From NCBI GenBank assembly GCA_036675425.1, contig JAKFFB010000066.1:1-55894 (forward strand): a DNA stretch of 55,894 nt, written 5' to 3'. Source of the stretch: SCTD01 sp036675425 (GTDB lineage Bacteria; Actinomycetota; Actinomycetes; Mycobacteriales; SCTD01). The position numbers and the translations under genes are program-made. The notes below the pieces were generated by a model. That model was not told where the DNA came from. It saw only the letters and a list, made by a program, of their open reading frames with translations, and did no database searches. Shown here in pieces: positions 11,138 to 18,808 of this stretch (within the stretch, counting starts at the first letter, position 1; each line of letters starts with the position of its first letter).

Positions 11138-12106
11138 TCAGCGGCGCTTCTCGACGCGGTTGGTCAGGGAGCCGAGGCCGTCGACGCGGAGCTCGACCTC
11201 GCAGGAGGCCGGCAGCCAGCGGTCCAGGTCCAGCCCGCAGCCGCCGCCGAAGGTCCCTGAGCCCAGCACGTCGGTCGGCCAGAGGTCCTCGTCGCGGGAG
11301 ACCCACGCGAGCATCTCCGCGAAGGTCCAGCGCCGCCCGGCGGTCGATCCCGTCGACCACACCTCGCCGTCCACCAGCACCGACATCGCGTGGTCGTCCT
11401 CGGGCGACCACTCGTCGGGCGTGACCAGCCACGGACCGAGCGTCGTCGCGAAGTCCTTGGCCTTGGCCGGCCCGAGCCAGCAGGCCATCTCGTCGCGCTG
11501 CACGTCACGGGCCGACCAGTCGTTCATGATCGTGTAGCCGAAGACGTACGACCCCGCGTCGTCGGCCGCGACGTCACGACCGCCGCGCCCGACGACCGCG
11601 GCGATCTCGCACTCGTAGTCCATCTTCTCGGTGTACGACGGCCAGGCCACGACGTCGCCCGGTCCGACGATGGAGCGGCGGTTCCCCTTGTAGTACACGG
11701 GGATCCGGTCCCAGGCCTCCGGCACCGGCGACCCCCTCCGGGCCGCCCCGCGCTCGACGTGGTCGCGGAAGGCCAGGAAGTCGCGGAGCGAGTTCGGGGT
11801 GCGCACGGGTGCCGCGAAGACGACCTCGTCGACCCGGATCCAGCCGCTGCCGTCCTCCGGGGCCGAGCGCACCAGGTCGGTGACCCGCTCCTGACCGGCC
11901 GGCGACGCCTCGACCAGGTCGACCAGGTCCGGCGGCGTATCGGCGTGCCGGCTGCGGGCCCACACCCCGACGTCGAGGACCCGGTCGACGCCGTCGCGGG
12001 CGACGACGGCCCCCAGCCGCGGGGCGCCGCCGCCGGTCGTCGTCGTGAAGGAGCACCAGCGCACGTCGAGCCTTCCGTCGGGAGGTGGGATGGTGCCAGA
12101 CGACAT
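11138..12106 (-). CDS. fumarylacetoacetate hydrolase family protein
   Basis: 322 residues. The FAH fold is recognised by the metal-binding E-x-E in MDYECEIAAVVG (about residue 165), the following IMNDWSARDVQ segment, and the glycine-rich GSGTFGGGCG near the C-terminus. It would cut fumarylacetoacetate to fumarate and acetoacetate, finishing tyrosine catabolism begun by the convergent homogentisate dioxygenase 8 bp away. FAH-family enzymes also hydrolyse other diketo acids, so the substrate rests on context. The start at 12106 is the longest; the methylase-like gene begins divergently close by. Confidence 0.85.
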   Translation of the reverse strand: MSSGTIPPPDGRLDVRWCSFTTTTGGGAPRLGAVVARDGVDRVLDVGVWARSRHADTPPDLVDLVEASPAGQERVTDLVRSAPEDGSGWIRVDEVVFAAPVRTPNSLRDFLAFRDHVERGAARRGSPVPEAWDRIPVYYKGNRRSIVGPGDVVAWPSYTEKMDYECEIAAVVGRGGRDVAADDAGSYVFGYTIMNDWSARDVQRDEMACWLGPAKAKDFATTLGPWLVTPDEWSPEDDHAMSVLVDGEVWSTGSTAGRRWTFAEMLAWVSRDEDLWPTDVLGSGTFGGGCGLDLDRWLPASCEVELRVDGLGSLTNRVEKRR

Positions 12107-12123
12107 CGACCTGGAGGTGCGTC

Positions 12124-12468
12124 CTGTCCGACCCGGTGCTGGCAGCCGTCCTCTGCTCGCTCGCGGGCGCGCGGACCGGCGACCGCGTGGCCGCCGTCGG
12201 CGCGAGCCCGTTCGTGGCGCGCGCGCTGCTGGCGATGTCGGACACCGCCGACCTGGTCGAGAGCGACGCCGCGGTGGTCATCGCCGGGGCGGCGTACGAG
12301 GTGCCGGTCGCCGTCACCATGCTCGCCCCGGGCGGCCGGCTGGTGGCGGTGGCTGCCGACAGCGCGGCAGCGCAGCGGGTGGCCACCGCGGCCGGGCTGG
12401 TGCTGCGGCACGTCGAGAAGGTCGGCGCCCGGGTCGTCTGGTCAGCCGTGCGTCCGGCGGCGCCGTAG
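12124..12468 (+). CDS. small Rossmann/methyltransferase-like protein
   Basis: About 114 residues if it starts at the CTG at 12124, chosen because GGAGG lies 6 nt upstream. A GTG at 12136 has no well-placed site, and a GTG at 12085 would overlap the divergent FAH gene. GDRVAAVGASPF resembles motif I of class I SAM methyltransferases, and TMLAPGGRLVAVAAD resembles their late strand-loop. The substrate-binding and cap parts are absent, so catalysis is doubtful. It sits just before the M50 protease and TrmI. It could be a degenerate relative of a corrin or tRNA methylase. Confidence 0.55.
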   Translation: MSDPVLAAVLCSLAGARTGDRVAAVGASPFVARALLAMSDTADLVESDAAVVIAGAAYEVPVAVTMLAPGGRLVAVAADSAAAQRVATAAGLVLRHVEKVGARVVWSAVRPAAP

Positions 12469-12471
12469 GGT
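12466..12471 (+). promoter_or_regulatory. -10 box of the M50 protease gene (leaderless)
   Basis: TAGGGT ends 6 nt before the ATG at 12478. Its first three bases are also the stop codon of the upstream gene. Confidence 0.4.
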
Positions 12472-12477
12472 CGTCGC

Positions 12478-13605
12478 ATGGCCACCCCTGCTCCCGAGGC
12501 CGCCCTCAAGGGCGGGGTGCAGGTCGGCCGGGTGCTCGGCGTCCCGGTCCTGGTCGCCCCCTCGTGGCTGCTGTTCGCCGCGGTCATCGTGCTCAGCTAC
12601 GGCCCGGCCCTGACCGACCGGTTCGGCACCACGCGGGCCTACGTCGGGGCGGCGTCGTTCGCCGTGCTGCTGCTGGTCAGCGTGCTCCTGCACGAGATCG
12701 GGCACGCCGTCGTCGCGCGCGCCTTCGGCCTGCCCGTCCGCAGCATCACGGTCACGTTCCTCGCCGGGCTCACCGAGATCACCGAGCCGCCGCAGACCCC
12801 CGCACGGGAGTACGCCGTGGCCGTGATCGGGCCGATGGTGTCCCTGCTGCTGGCCGGCCTGGGGCTGGCCAGCGTGCAGCTCTTCGAGCCCGACAGCCTG
12901 CCGTTCCTGCTCGCCGCCGTGGTCGCGCTCTCCAACGGGATGGTCGCGGGCTTCAACCTGCTGCCCGGTCTGCCGCTGGACGGCGGCCGCGTGCTGCGCG
13001 CGGCGGTCTGGAAGGTCACCGGCGACCCGGTCCGCTCGACCCGGGTGGCCGCCTGGGCCGGCCGGGTCGTGGCGGTCGTCGTCGTGCCCGGCCTGCTCCT
13101 GGTGGTGCTGCCGGTCCTGAACGTCACCTCGGTCGGTCTCGTCACGCTGCTGTTCACGGTGCTGATCGGGTTCTTCATCTACGCGGGCGCCACCGCCAGC
13201 CTGCACCGGGCGCAGCTCGAGGAGCGGCTGCCCGCCGCCAGCGTCGCCCTCCTGGCCCGGCCGGCGCTCGAGGTCGCGGCCGACCTGCCGCTCGCCGAGG
13301 CCGTACGACGCGCGCACGAGGCCGGGGCGCGGGCGCTCGTCGTCACCGACTCGTCGGGGCGCCTGCAGGCCGTCGTCAACGAGGCCGCCGTGCTGGCCAC
13401 CCCCGAGGACCGGCGCCCGTGGGTCACCGTCGGCACCGTCGCGCGGCGCATCGAGGAGGGCATGGTGCTGGACCCCGCGCTGGCCGGCGAGCCGCTGCTC
13501 GCGGCGATGCGCGCCACTCCGGCGACGGAGTACGTCGTCCCCGATCCGACGGGTCCGGTCCGCGTGCTGGTCACCGCCGACGTCGCGCAGGCCGTCACCC
13601 GCTGA
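12478..13605 (+). CDS. site-2 type membrane metalloprotease (M50) with C-terminal CBS-like region
   Basis: 375 residues. An intramembrane zinc protease: HEIGH at about residue 78-82 supplies two zinc His and the Glu base, and NLLPGLPLDGG (about 165) supplies the third ligand Asp. Around six transmembrane helices are followed by a soluble region (about 255-375) that resembles CBS repeats, as in the Rip3-like or SpoIVFB-like branch. Such proteases cut anti-sigma factors or other membrane proteins. It is immediately upstream of trmI and ARC; this neighbourhood is common in actinobacteria. Confidence 0.93.
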   Translation: MATPAPEAALKGGVQVGRVLGVPVLVAPSWLLFAAVIVLSYGPALTDRFGTTRAYVGAASFAVLLLVSVLLHEIGHAVVARAFGLPVRSITVTFLAGLTEITEPPQTPAREYAVAVIGPMVSLLLAGLGLASVQLFEPDSLPFLLAAVVALSNGMVAGFNLLPGLPLDGGRVLRAAVWKVTGDPVRSTRVAAWAGRVVAVVVVPGLLLVVLPVLNVTSVGLVTLLFTVLIGFFIYAGATASLHRAQLEERLPAASVALLARPALEVAADLPLAEAVRRAHEAGARALVVTDSSGRLQAVVNEAAVLATPEDRRPWVTVGTVARRIEEGMVLDPALAGEPLLAAMRATPATEYVVPDPTGPVRVLVTADVAQAVTR

Positions 13606-13613
13606 CCCGCGAC

Positions 13614-13619
13614 TAGCCT
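13614..13619 (+). promoter_or_regulatory. -10 box of trmI
   Basis: TAGCCT ends 9 nt before the GTG at 13629, predicting an mRNA with almost no leader. Confidence 0.4.
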
Positions 13620-13628
13620 CGACTCCTT

Positions 13629-14543
13629 GTGACCTCAGGAGCAGATCGACGGCGCGGTCCCTTGCGACCGGGCGACCAGGTGCAGCTGACCGACCCGAAG
13701 GGGCGGATGCACACGATCACGCTCGAACCGGGCAAGCAGTTCCACACCCACAAGGGGATCCTCGACCACGACAGCCTCATCGGCGGCCCCGAGGGCGTGA
13801 CCGTCACCCTCGGCTCGACGACCTACCTCGCGCTGCGCCCGCTGCTCCCGGACTACGTGCTGTCGATGCCCCGCGGCGCGCAGGTCGTCTACCCGAAGGA
13901 CTCCGGCCAGATCGTGCAGATGGCCGACGTCTTCCCCGGCGCGCACGTCGTCGAGGCGGGAGTCGGCTCGGGTGCGCTGTCGATGTCGCTGCTGCGGGCA
14001 GTGGGCGACACCGGACGCCTGTCCTCGTACGAGCGACGCGCCGACTTCGCCGAGATCGCCCAGCGCAACGTGGAGCGCTTCTTCGGGGCGCCGCACCCGG
14101 CCTGGACGGTCACCGTGGGCGACCTGCAGGAGGCGCTGCCGCAGTCCGAGACCGACCGCGACGTCGACCGCGTCGTGCTCGACATGCTCGCGCCCTGGGA
14201 GGTGCTCGACGCGGTCTCGGCCGCACTGGTGCCCGGCGGGCTGGTCTGCGCCTACGTCGCGACGACGACCCAGCTCTCGGCGACCGTCGAGGCCCTCCGG
14301 GCGCACGGCACCTTCACCGAGCCGCAGTCCTGGGAGTCGATGGTGCGCGGCTGGCACGTCGAGGGCCTCGCGGTCCGCCCCGAGCACCGGATGATCGGCC
14401 ACACCGGCTTCCTGTGCACCAGCCGGCGGCTCGCCGACGGCGTGACGCCGCCGGTGCGGCGGCGCCGGCCGAGCAAGGGGATGGACCTGACGCCGGAGGA
14501 GCCGGTCGAGCGCACGACCCCCTTCCGGCCCAACCTGCCGTAG
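13629..14543 (+). CDS. trmI: tRNA (adenine-58-N1)-methyltransferase
   Basis: 304 residues. It methylates N1 of A58 in the T-loop of tRNA as a tetramer. An N-terminal beta domain precedes the Rossmann methylase domain: motif I is VVEAGVGSGALSM (about residue 107), the acidic ribose-binding residue is in SSYERR, and VVLDMLAPWEV corresponds to motif IV with its catalytic Asp. GGLVCAYVAT marks motif V. The C-terminal tail is basic. trmI beside the ARC ATPase gene is the usual actinobacterial order. Confidence 0.95.
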   Translation: MTSGADRRRGPLRPGDQVQLTDPKGRMHTITLEPGKQFHTHKGILDHDSLIGGPEGVTVTLGSTTYLALRPLLPDYVLSMPRGAQVVYPKDSGQIVQMADVFPGAHVVEAGVGSGALSMSLLRAVGDTGRLSSYERRADFAEIAQRNVERFFGAPHPAWTVTVGDLQEALPQSETDRDVDRVVLDMLAPWEVLDAVSAALVPGGLVCAYVATTTQLSATVEALRAHGTFTEPQSWESMVRGWHVEGLAVRPEHRMIGHTGFLCTSRRLADGVTPPVRRRRPSKGMDLTPEEPVERTTPFRPNLP

Positions 14544-14577
14544 CCCGGGGGCGCGCCGGATCTCGCCCGCAACCGGC

Positions 14578-14589
14578 GCAAGCGCTTGC
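14578..14589. promoter_or_regulatory. 12-bp perfect palindrome, possible operator
   Basis: GCAAGCGCTTGC reads the same on both strands. It lies between trmI and the ARC gene, just upstream of a possible -10 box (TAGGAT, 14598-14603). The AAGCGCTT core is typical of LacI-family operators. No LacI-type gene is in the window. It lacks a loop and a T tract, so it is a poor terminator. Confidence 0.35.
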
Positions 14590-14601
14590 CTCGTACATAG
14601 G

Positions 14602-16416
14602 ATGCGATCAGCAACGGCAGTCCCCTCGGATCCAGGGTGGGTGAGGTACGTGGCAGGAGCGCGCGGAGGCACCTCGGGGGACGACGCGCGAGCGCGCGAG
14701 GTCGCCGAGCTGCAGGCCCAGGTCGGCTACCTCGAGCAGGAGGTCTCGGTCCTGCGGCGCAAGCTCGCCGACTCGCCGCGGCAGGTCCGGCAGCTCGAGG
14801 AGAGCCTGTCGCAGGCGCAGGCCTCGCTGGCCGGGCTCACCGGTCAGAACGACCGCCTGGTCGGCACCCTCCGTGAGGCGCGCGACCAGATCGTCGCGCT
14901 CAAGGAGGAGGTCGAGCGGCTCGCCCAGCCGCCGAGCGGCTACGGCGTGTTCCTGGCCAAGCACGACGACGAGACCGTCGACATCTTCACCGGCGGCCGC
15001 AAGCTGCGCGTCACCGTCAGCCCGGGCATCGAGATCGACGAGCTCCGCAAGGGCCAGGAGGTCATGCTCAACGAGGCCCTCAACGTCGTGAAGGCGCTGG
15101 ACTTCGAGGTCCGCGGCGACGTCGTGATGCTCAAGGAGCTGCTGGCCGACGGCGAGCGCGCGCTGGTCATCGGGCACACCGACGAGGAGCGCGTGGTCTC
15201 GCTCGCCGACTCGCTGAAGGACACCCCGATCAAGGCCGGCGACTCGCTGCTGCTCGACACCCGCAGCGGCTGGGTCTACGAGCGCATCCCGAAGTCCGAG
15301 GTCGAGGAGCTGGTCCTCGAAGAGGTGCCGGACATCGACTACGACGACATCGGTGGGCTCGCCAGCCAGATCGAGGCGATCCGCGACGCGGTCGAGCTGC
15401 CCTTCCTGCACAAGGAGCTCTTCCTCGAGCACCAGCTCCGGCCGCCGAAGGGCGTGCTGCTCTACGGCCCTCCCGGCTGCGGCAAGACGCTCATCGCCAA
15501 GGCCGTCGCGAACTCGCTGGCGAAGAAGGTCGCCGCGGTGACCGGCAAGCCCGACGGGCGCGCGTACTTCCTGAACATCAAGGGCCCGGAGCTGCTCAAC
15601 AAGTACGTCGGCGAGACCGAGCGGCACATCCGGCTCATCTTCCAGCGCGCCCGCGAGAAGGCGTCGGAGGGCACGCCCGTCATCGTCTTCTTCGACGAGA
15701 TGGACTCCATCTTCCGCACCCGCGGCAGCGGCGTGAGCTCCGACGTCGAGACGACCATCGTCCCGCAGCTGCTGAGCGAGATCGACGGCGTCGAGACCCT
15801 CGAGAACGTCGTGGTGATCGGCGCGTCCAACCGCGAGGACATGATCGACCCGGCGATCCTGCGGCCCGGTCGCCTCGACGTGAAGATCAAGATCGAGCGG
15901 CCGGACGCGGAGGCCGCGAAGGACATCTTCGCGAAGTACATCCGCACCGACCTGCCGCTGCACGCCGACGACCTGGCCGAGCACGGCGGCAGTCGCGAGG
16001 CCACCGTGGCGGGCATGATCCAGCGCACCGTCGAGCGGATCTACACCGAGGAGGAGGAGAACCGCTTCCTCGAGGTGACCTACGCCAACGGCGACAAGGA
16101 GGTCCTCTACTTCAAGGACTTCAACTCCGGCGCCATGATCGAGAACATCGTCGCCCGCGCGAAGAAGATGGCCATCAAGGACTTCCTCGAGAACGCCTCG
16201 AAGGGCATCCGGCTGCAGCACCTGATGACCGCGTGCATCGACGAGTTCAAGGAGAACGAGGACCTGCCCAACACCACGAACCCCGACGACTGGGCCCGGA
16301 TCTCGGGCAAGAAGGGCGAGCGGATCGTCTACATCCGCACGCTCGTCACCAGCACCAAGGGCTCGGAGACCGGCCGGTCGATCGACACCGTCGCCAACAC
16401 CGGTCAGTACCTCTAG
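14602..16416 (+). CDS. arc: proteasome-associated AAA+ ATPase (ARC/Mpa)
   Basis: 604 residues from the ATG at 14602. A GTG at 14641 (591 residues) is as likely, because TAGGAT at 14598-14603 could be the -10 box. The hexameric unfoldase binds Pup and feeds tagged proteins into the 20S core. It has an N-terminal coiled coil (about 32-108) for Pup capture, tandem OB folds (about 112-255), and an AAA module with Walker A GPPGCGKT at 289-296 and Walker B FFDEMD with D365-E366. The C-terminus ends GQYL, the docking tail for the PrcA ring. It precedes dop by 39 bp. Confidence 0.97.
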   Translation: MRSATAVPSDPGWVRYVAGARGGTSGDDARAREVAELQAQVGYLEQEVSVLRRKLADSPRQVRQLEESLSQAQASLAGLTGQNDRLVGTLREARDQIVALKEEVERLAQPPSGYGVFLAKHDDETVDIFTGGRKLRVTVSPGIEIDELRKGQEVMLNEALNVVKALDFEVRGDVVMLKELLADGERALVIGHTDEERVVSLADSLKDTPIKAGDSLLLDTRSGWVYERIPKSEVEELVLEEVPDIDYDDIGGLASQIEAIRDAVELPFLHKELFLEHQLRPPKGVLLYGPPGCGKTLIAKAVANSLAKKVAAVTGKPDGRAYFLNIKGPELLNKYVGETERHIRLIFQRAREKASEGTPVIVFFDEMDSIFRTRGSGVSSDVETTIVPQLLSEIDGVETLENVVVIGASNREDMIDPAILRPGRLDVKIKIERPDAEAAKDIFAKYIRTDLPLHADDLAEHGGSREATVAGMIQRTVERIYTEEEENRFLEVTYANGDKEVLYFKDFNSGAMIENIVARAKKMAIKDFLENASKGIRLQHLMTACIDEFKENEDLPNTTNPDDWARISGKKGERIVYIRTLVTSTKGSETGRSIDTVANTGQYL

Positions 16417-16443
16417 ATCCGGCGCTGGGAAGCCCGTACGACC

Positions 16444-16449
16444 TAGGCT
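16444..16449 (+). promoter_or_regulatory. -10 box of dop (leaderless)
   Basis: TAGGCT ends 6 nt before the ATG at 16456, so dop may be transcribed separately from arc. Confidence 0.45.
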
Positions 16450-16455
16450 GGCCGC

Positions 16456-17979
16456 ATGACCACGCACCGCGTCATGGGCATCGAGACGGAGTACGGCGTC
16501 TCGGTGCCGGGGCAGCCGGCCAGCGGAGCGATGGTCGCCTCCAGCCAGGTCGTCAACGGCTGGGCCAGCGGGATGCCCGACGGCCCGGCCCGCAACCGGC
16601 GCCCGCGCTGGGACTTCGAGGAGGAGAACCCGCTGCGCGACGCACGCGGCTTCGAGGTCGGCGTCGGCATGAGCGACCACGAGCTCGAGGACGACCTCGG
16701 GCTCGCCAACGTCATCCTCACCAACGGCGCACGGCTGTACGTCGACCACGCGCACCCGGAGTACTCCACCCCCGAGGTCACGACCCCGCGCGACGCGGTG
16801 CTCTGGGACAAGGCCGGGGAGCGGGTGATGCTCGTCGCGGCGCAGCGGGCGCTGCAGGTGCCCGGCACGCCGGTCATCCACCTCTACAAGAACAACACCG
16901 ACAACAAGGGCGCGTCGTACGGCACGCACGAGAACTACCTGATGGCACGGGCGACGCCGTTCGCCGAGATCGTGCGCCACCTCACGCCGTTCTTCGTCAG
17001 CCGCCAGGTCGTGACCGGCGCCGGCCGGGTCGGCATCGGTCAGGACGGCCGCGGCTCGGGCTTCCAGCTCAGCCAGCGGGCCGACTTCTTCGAGGTCGAG
17101 GTCGGTCTCGAGACCACCCTCAAGCGCCCGATCATCAACACCCGCGACGAGCCGCACGCCGATCCCGAGAAGTACCGCCGGCTGCACGTCATCATCGGCG
17201 ACGCCAACCTCGCCGAGGTGTCGACGTACCTCAAGGTCGGGACGACCTCGCTGGTGCTCGCGATGATCGAGGACGGCTGGCTGACGACGAACGGCGTCGA
17301 CCTGGCCATCGACGGGCCCGTGAGCGCCCTGCGCGCCGTGTCCCACGACCCGACGCTGCGCACCCAGGTGACGCTACGAGACGGCCGCAAGCTGACCGCG
17401 CTGCAGCTGCAGATGGAGTACCTCGAGCAGGCCCGCAAGCACGTCGAGGACCGGCTGGGGTCTGATGCCGACGAGCCGACCCTCGACGTGCTGGCGCGCT
17501 GGGAGTCGGTGCTGGACAGGCTGTCCCGCGATCCGATGTCGCTCTCGCGCGAGCTCGACTGGGTCGCCAAGCTCGCGATCCTCGAGGGCTACCGCGAGCG
17601 CGAGGGCCTCGACTGGGACGCCCCGAAGCTGCACCTGGTCGACCTGCAGTACTCCGACGTGCGCCCCGAGAAGGGCCTCTACAACCGGCTCGTCGCCCGG
17701 GGCAGCATGGAGCAGGTCGTGACCGAGGACGAGGTGCAGCGCGCGGTCGACGCGCCGCCGGAGGACACCCGCGCGTACTTCCGCGGCACGTGCGTCGCGA
17801 AGTTCCCCGGCGAGGTGGCTGCCGCGTCCTGGGACTCGGTCATCTTCGACGTCGGCCGGGAGTCGCTCCAGCGGGTGCCGACCCTCGAGCCGCTGCGCGG
17901 GACGAAGGCGCACGTGGGTGAGCTCCTGGAGCGGTCCGCGACCGCCGCCCAGCTGGTGGAGTCCCTGACTCGTCGCTAG
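16456..17979 (+). CDS. dop: Pup deamidase/depupylase Dop
   Basis: 507 residues, normal length. It converts the C-terminal Gln of Pup to Glu and cleaves Pup from substrate lysines. The glutamine-synthetase-like fold shows GIETEYG at 8-14 for Mg-ATP. The catalytic Asp is D97 in LYVDHAHPEYS. The long insert at about 38-75, rich in Arg, Trp and acidic residues, is the Dop-loop that separates Dop from PafA. The substrate Pup found here ends in Gln, so the deamidase activity is needed. Its stop is shared with the convergent coiled-coil gene on CTAG (17976-17979). Confidence 0.97.
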   Translation: MTTHRVMGIETEYGVSVPGQPASGAMVASSQVVNGWASGMPDGPARNRRPRWDFEEENPLRDARGFEVGVGMSDHELEDDLGLANVILTNGARLYVDHAHPEYSTPEVTTPRDAVLWDKAGERVMLVAAQRALQVPGTPVIHLYKNNTDNKGASYGTHENYLMARATPFAEIVRHLTPFFVSRQVVTGAGRVGIGQDGRGSGFQLSQRADFFEVEVGLETTLKRPIINTRDEPHADPEKYRRLHVIIGDANLAEVSTYLKVGTTSLVLAMIEDGWLTTNGVDLAIDGPVSALRAVSHDPTLRTQVTLRDGRKLTALQLQMEYLEQARKHVEDRLGSDADEPTLDVLARWESVLDRLSRDPMSLSRELDWVAKLAILEGYREREGLDWDAPKLHLVDLQYSDVRPEKGLYNRLVARGSMEQVVTEDEVQRAVDAPPEDTRAYFRGTCVAKFPGEVAAASWDSVIFDVGRESLQRVPTLEPLRGTKAHVGELLERSATAAQLVESLTRR

Positions 17980-18794
17980 CCGCGACGCAGCCGGTCCAGC
18001 TCGGTGCGCGCCTGCTCCTCCGCGTGCTGCCGCCTGCGCACGGTGTCGACCGCGGCCTCCGCTGCACCGTCCGCCTTCCTCCGCCGCGAATCTGCCTGCG
18101 CAGCAGCCGCTTCCGCCTCCGCGAGCTGGGCGCGCAGCAGCTCGGCCTGCGCGTGCGCGGTGTCGGCTTCCCGCTGCGCGGCAGTCTGGTCCCGCTGCGC
18201 CTTCTCGCAGGCCCGCACGGCGTCGTCGAGTCGGCCGGCCGCCTCCAGCGCCGCTGTCTCGGCCACCGCGATCCGCTCCGCGCGATCGTCCGTCTTCTTC
18301 GGGACGCCGGCAGGGGTCGCGGTGCGCGCCACCGCGCCGTCGAGGTCCACACCCCCGAAGCCGGCGTACGACAGGGCGCGCACGAGCCGGCCGGACCGTA
18401 CGGCGTCGGCAGCTCCGGGGTCGGACAGGCCGGCCTCCAGGGTCGAGGCCACCTCGTCACGGACGCTCGCGCTGACCGGCCGGTCGGCGAGGTGGACCGC
18501 GGACGTGACGACGGCGTCGACCAGGGCTCGCCGTTGCGCGCCGAGGGCGCGCAGCTCGTCACCCTGCCCCTGAGCCTGGGCCGTCGCGAGCGCGGGTCCC
18601 AGGTCGAGCAGCTGGTCCACGAGGTCCCGCTGCTCGGCGACCAGCCGGTTCACCAGCCAGGCGGCGACGCTCGGCTTGCGCAGCGCCTTGAGCGCCTTGG
18701 CAGTGCCCGCATCCCCTCTCGCGGCCCTGACGGCAGCGTCCCGCGCAGCGGTGAACTCCTCGGGAGGCACGAGGTAGAGCTGCTCGGGGCCCAT
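17976..18794 (-). CDS. uncharacterised coiled-coil protein
   Basis: 272 residues. The N-terminal half is helical with a conserved-looking PPEEFTAARDAAVRAAR start and LRKPSVAAWLVNRL (about 40-53). The region from about 170 to the end is an Ala/Glu/Arg/Gln-rich coiled coil. No signal peptide or membrane segment is seen. The type is widespread in actinobacteria with unknown function. It converges on dop with overlapping TAG stops. The gene starts 14 bp after the stop of the secreted protein gene, so the two minus-strand genes may form a unit. Confidence 0.75.
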   Translation of the reverse strand: MGPEQLYLVPPEEFTAARDAAVRAARGDAGTAKALKALRKPSVAAWLVNRLVAEQRDLVDQLLDLGPALATAQAQGQGDELRALGAQRRALVDAVVTSAVHLADRPVSASVRDEVASTLEAGLSDPGAADAVRSGRLVRALSYAGFGGVDLDGAVARTATPAGVPKKTDDRAERIAVAETAALEAAGRLDDAVRACEKAQRDQTAAQREADTAHAQAELLRAQLAEAEAAAAQADSRRRKADGAAEAAVDTVRRRQHAEEQARTELDRLRRG

Positions 18795-18808
18795 GCCCCG
18801 AGCGTGCC

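Noticed and set aside
14608..17346. 912-codon open frame antisense to arc and dop
   Set aside because: Low-complexity Val/Leu/Asp/Gly/Arg-rich translation typical of GC-rich antisense; arc and dop are beyond doubt.
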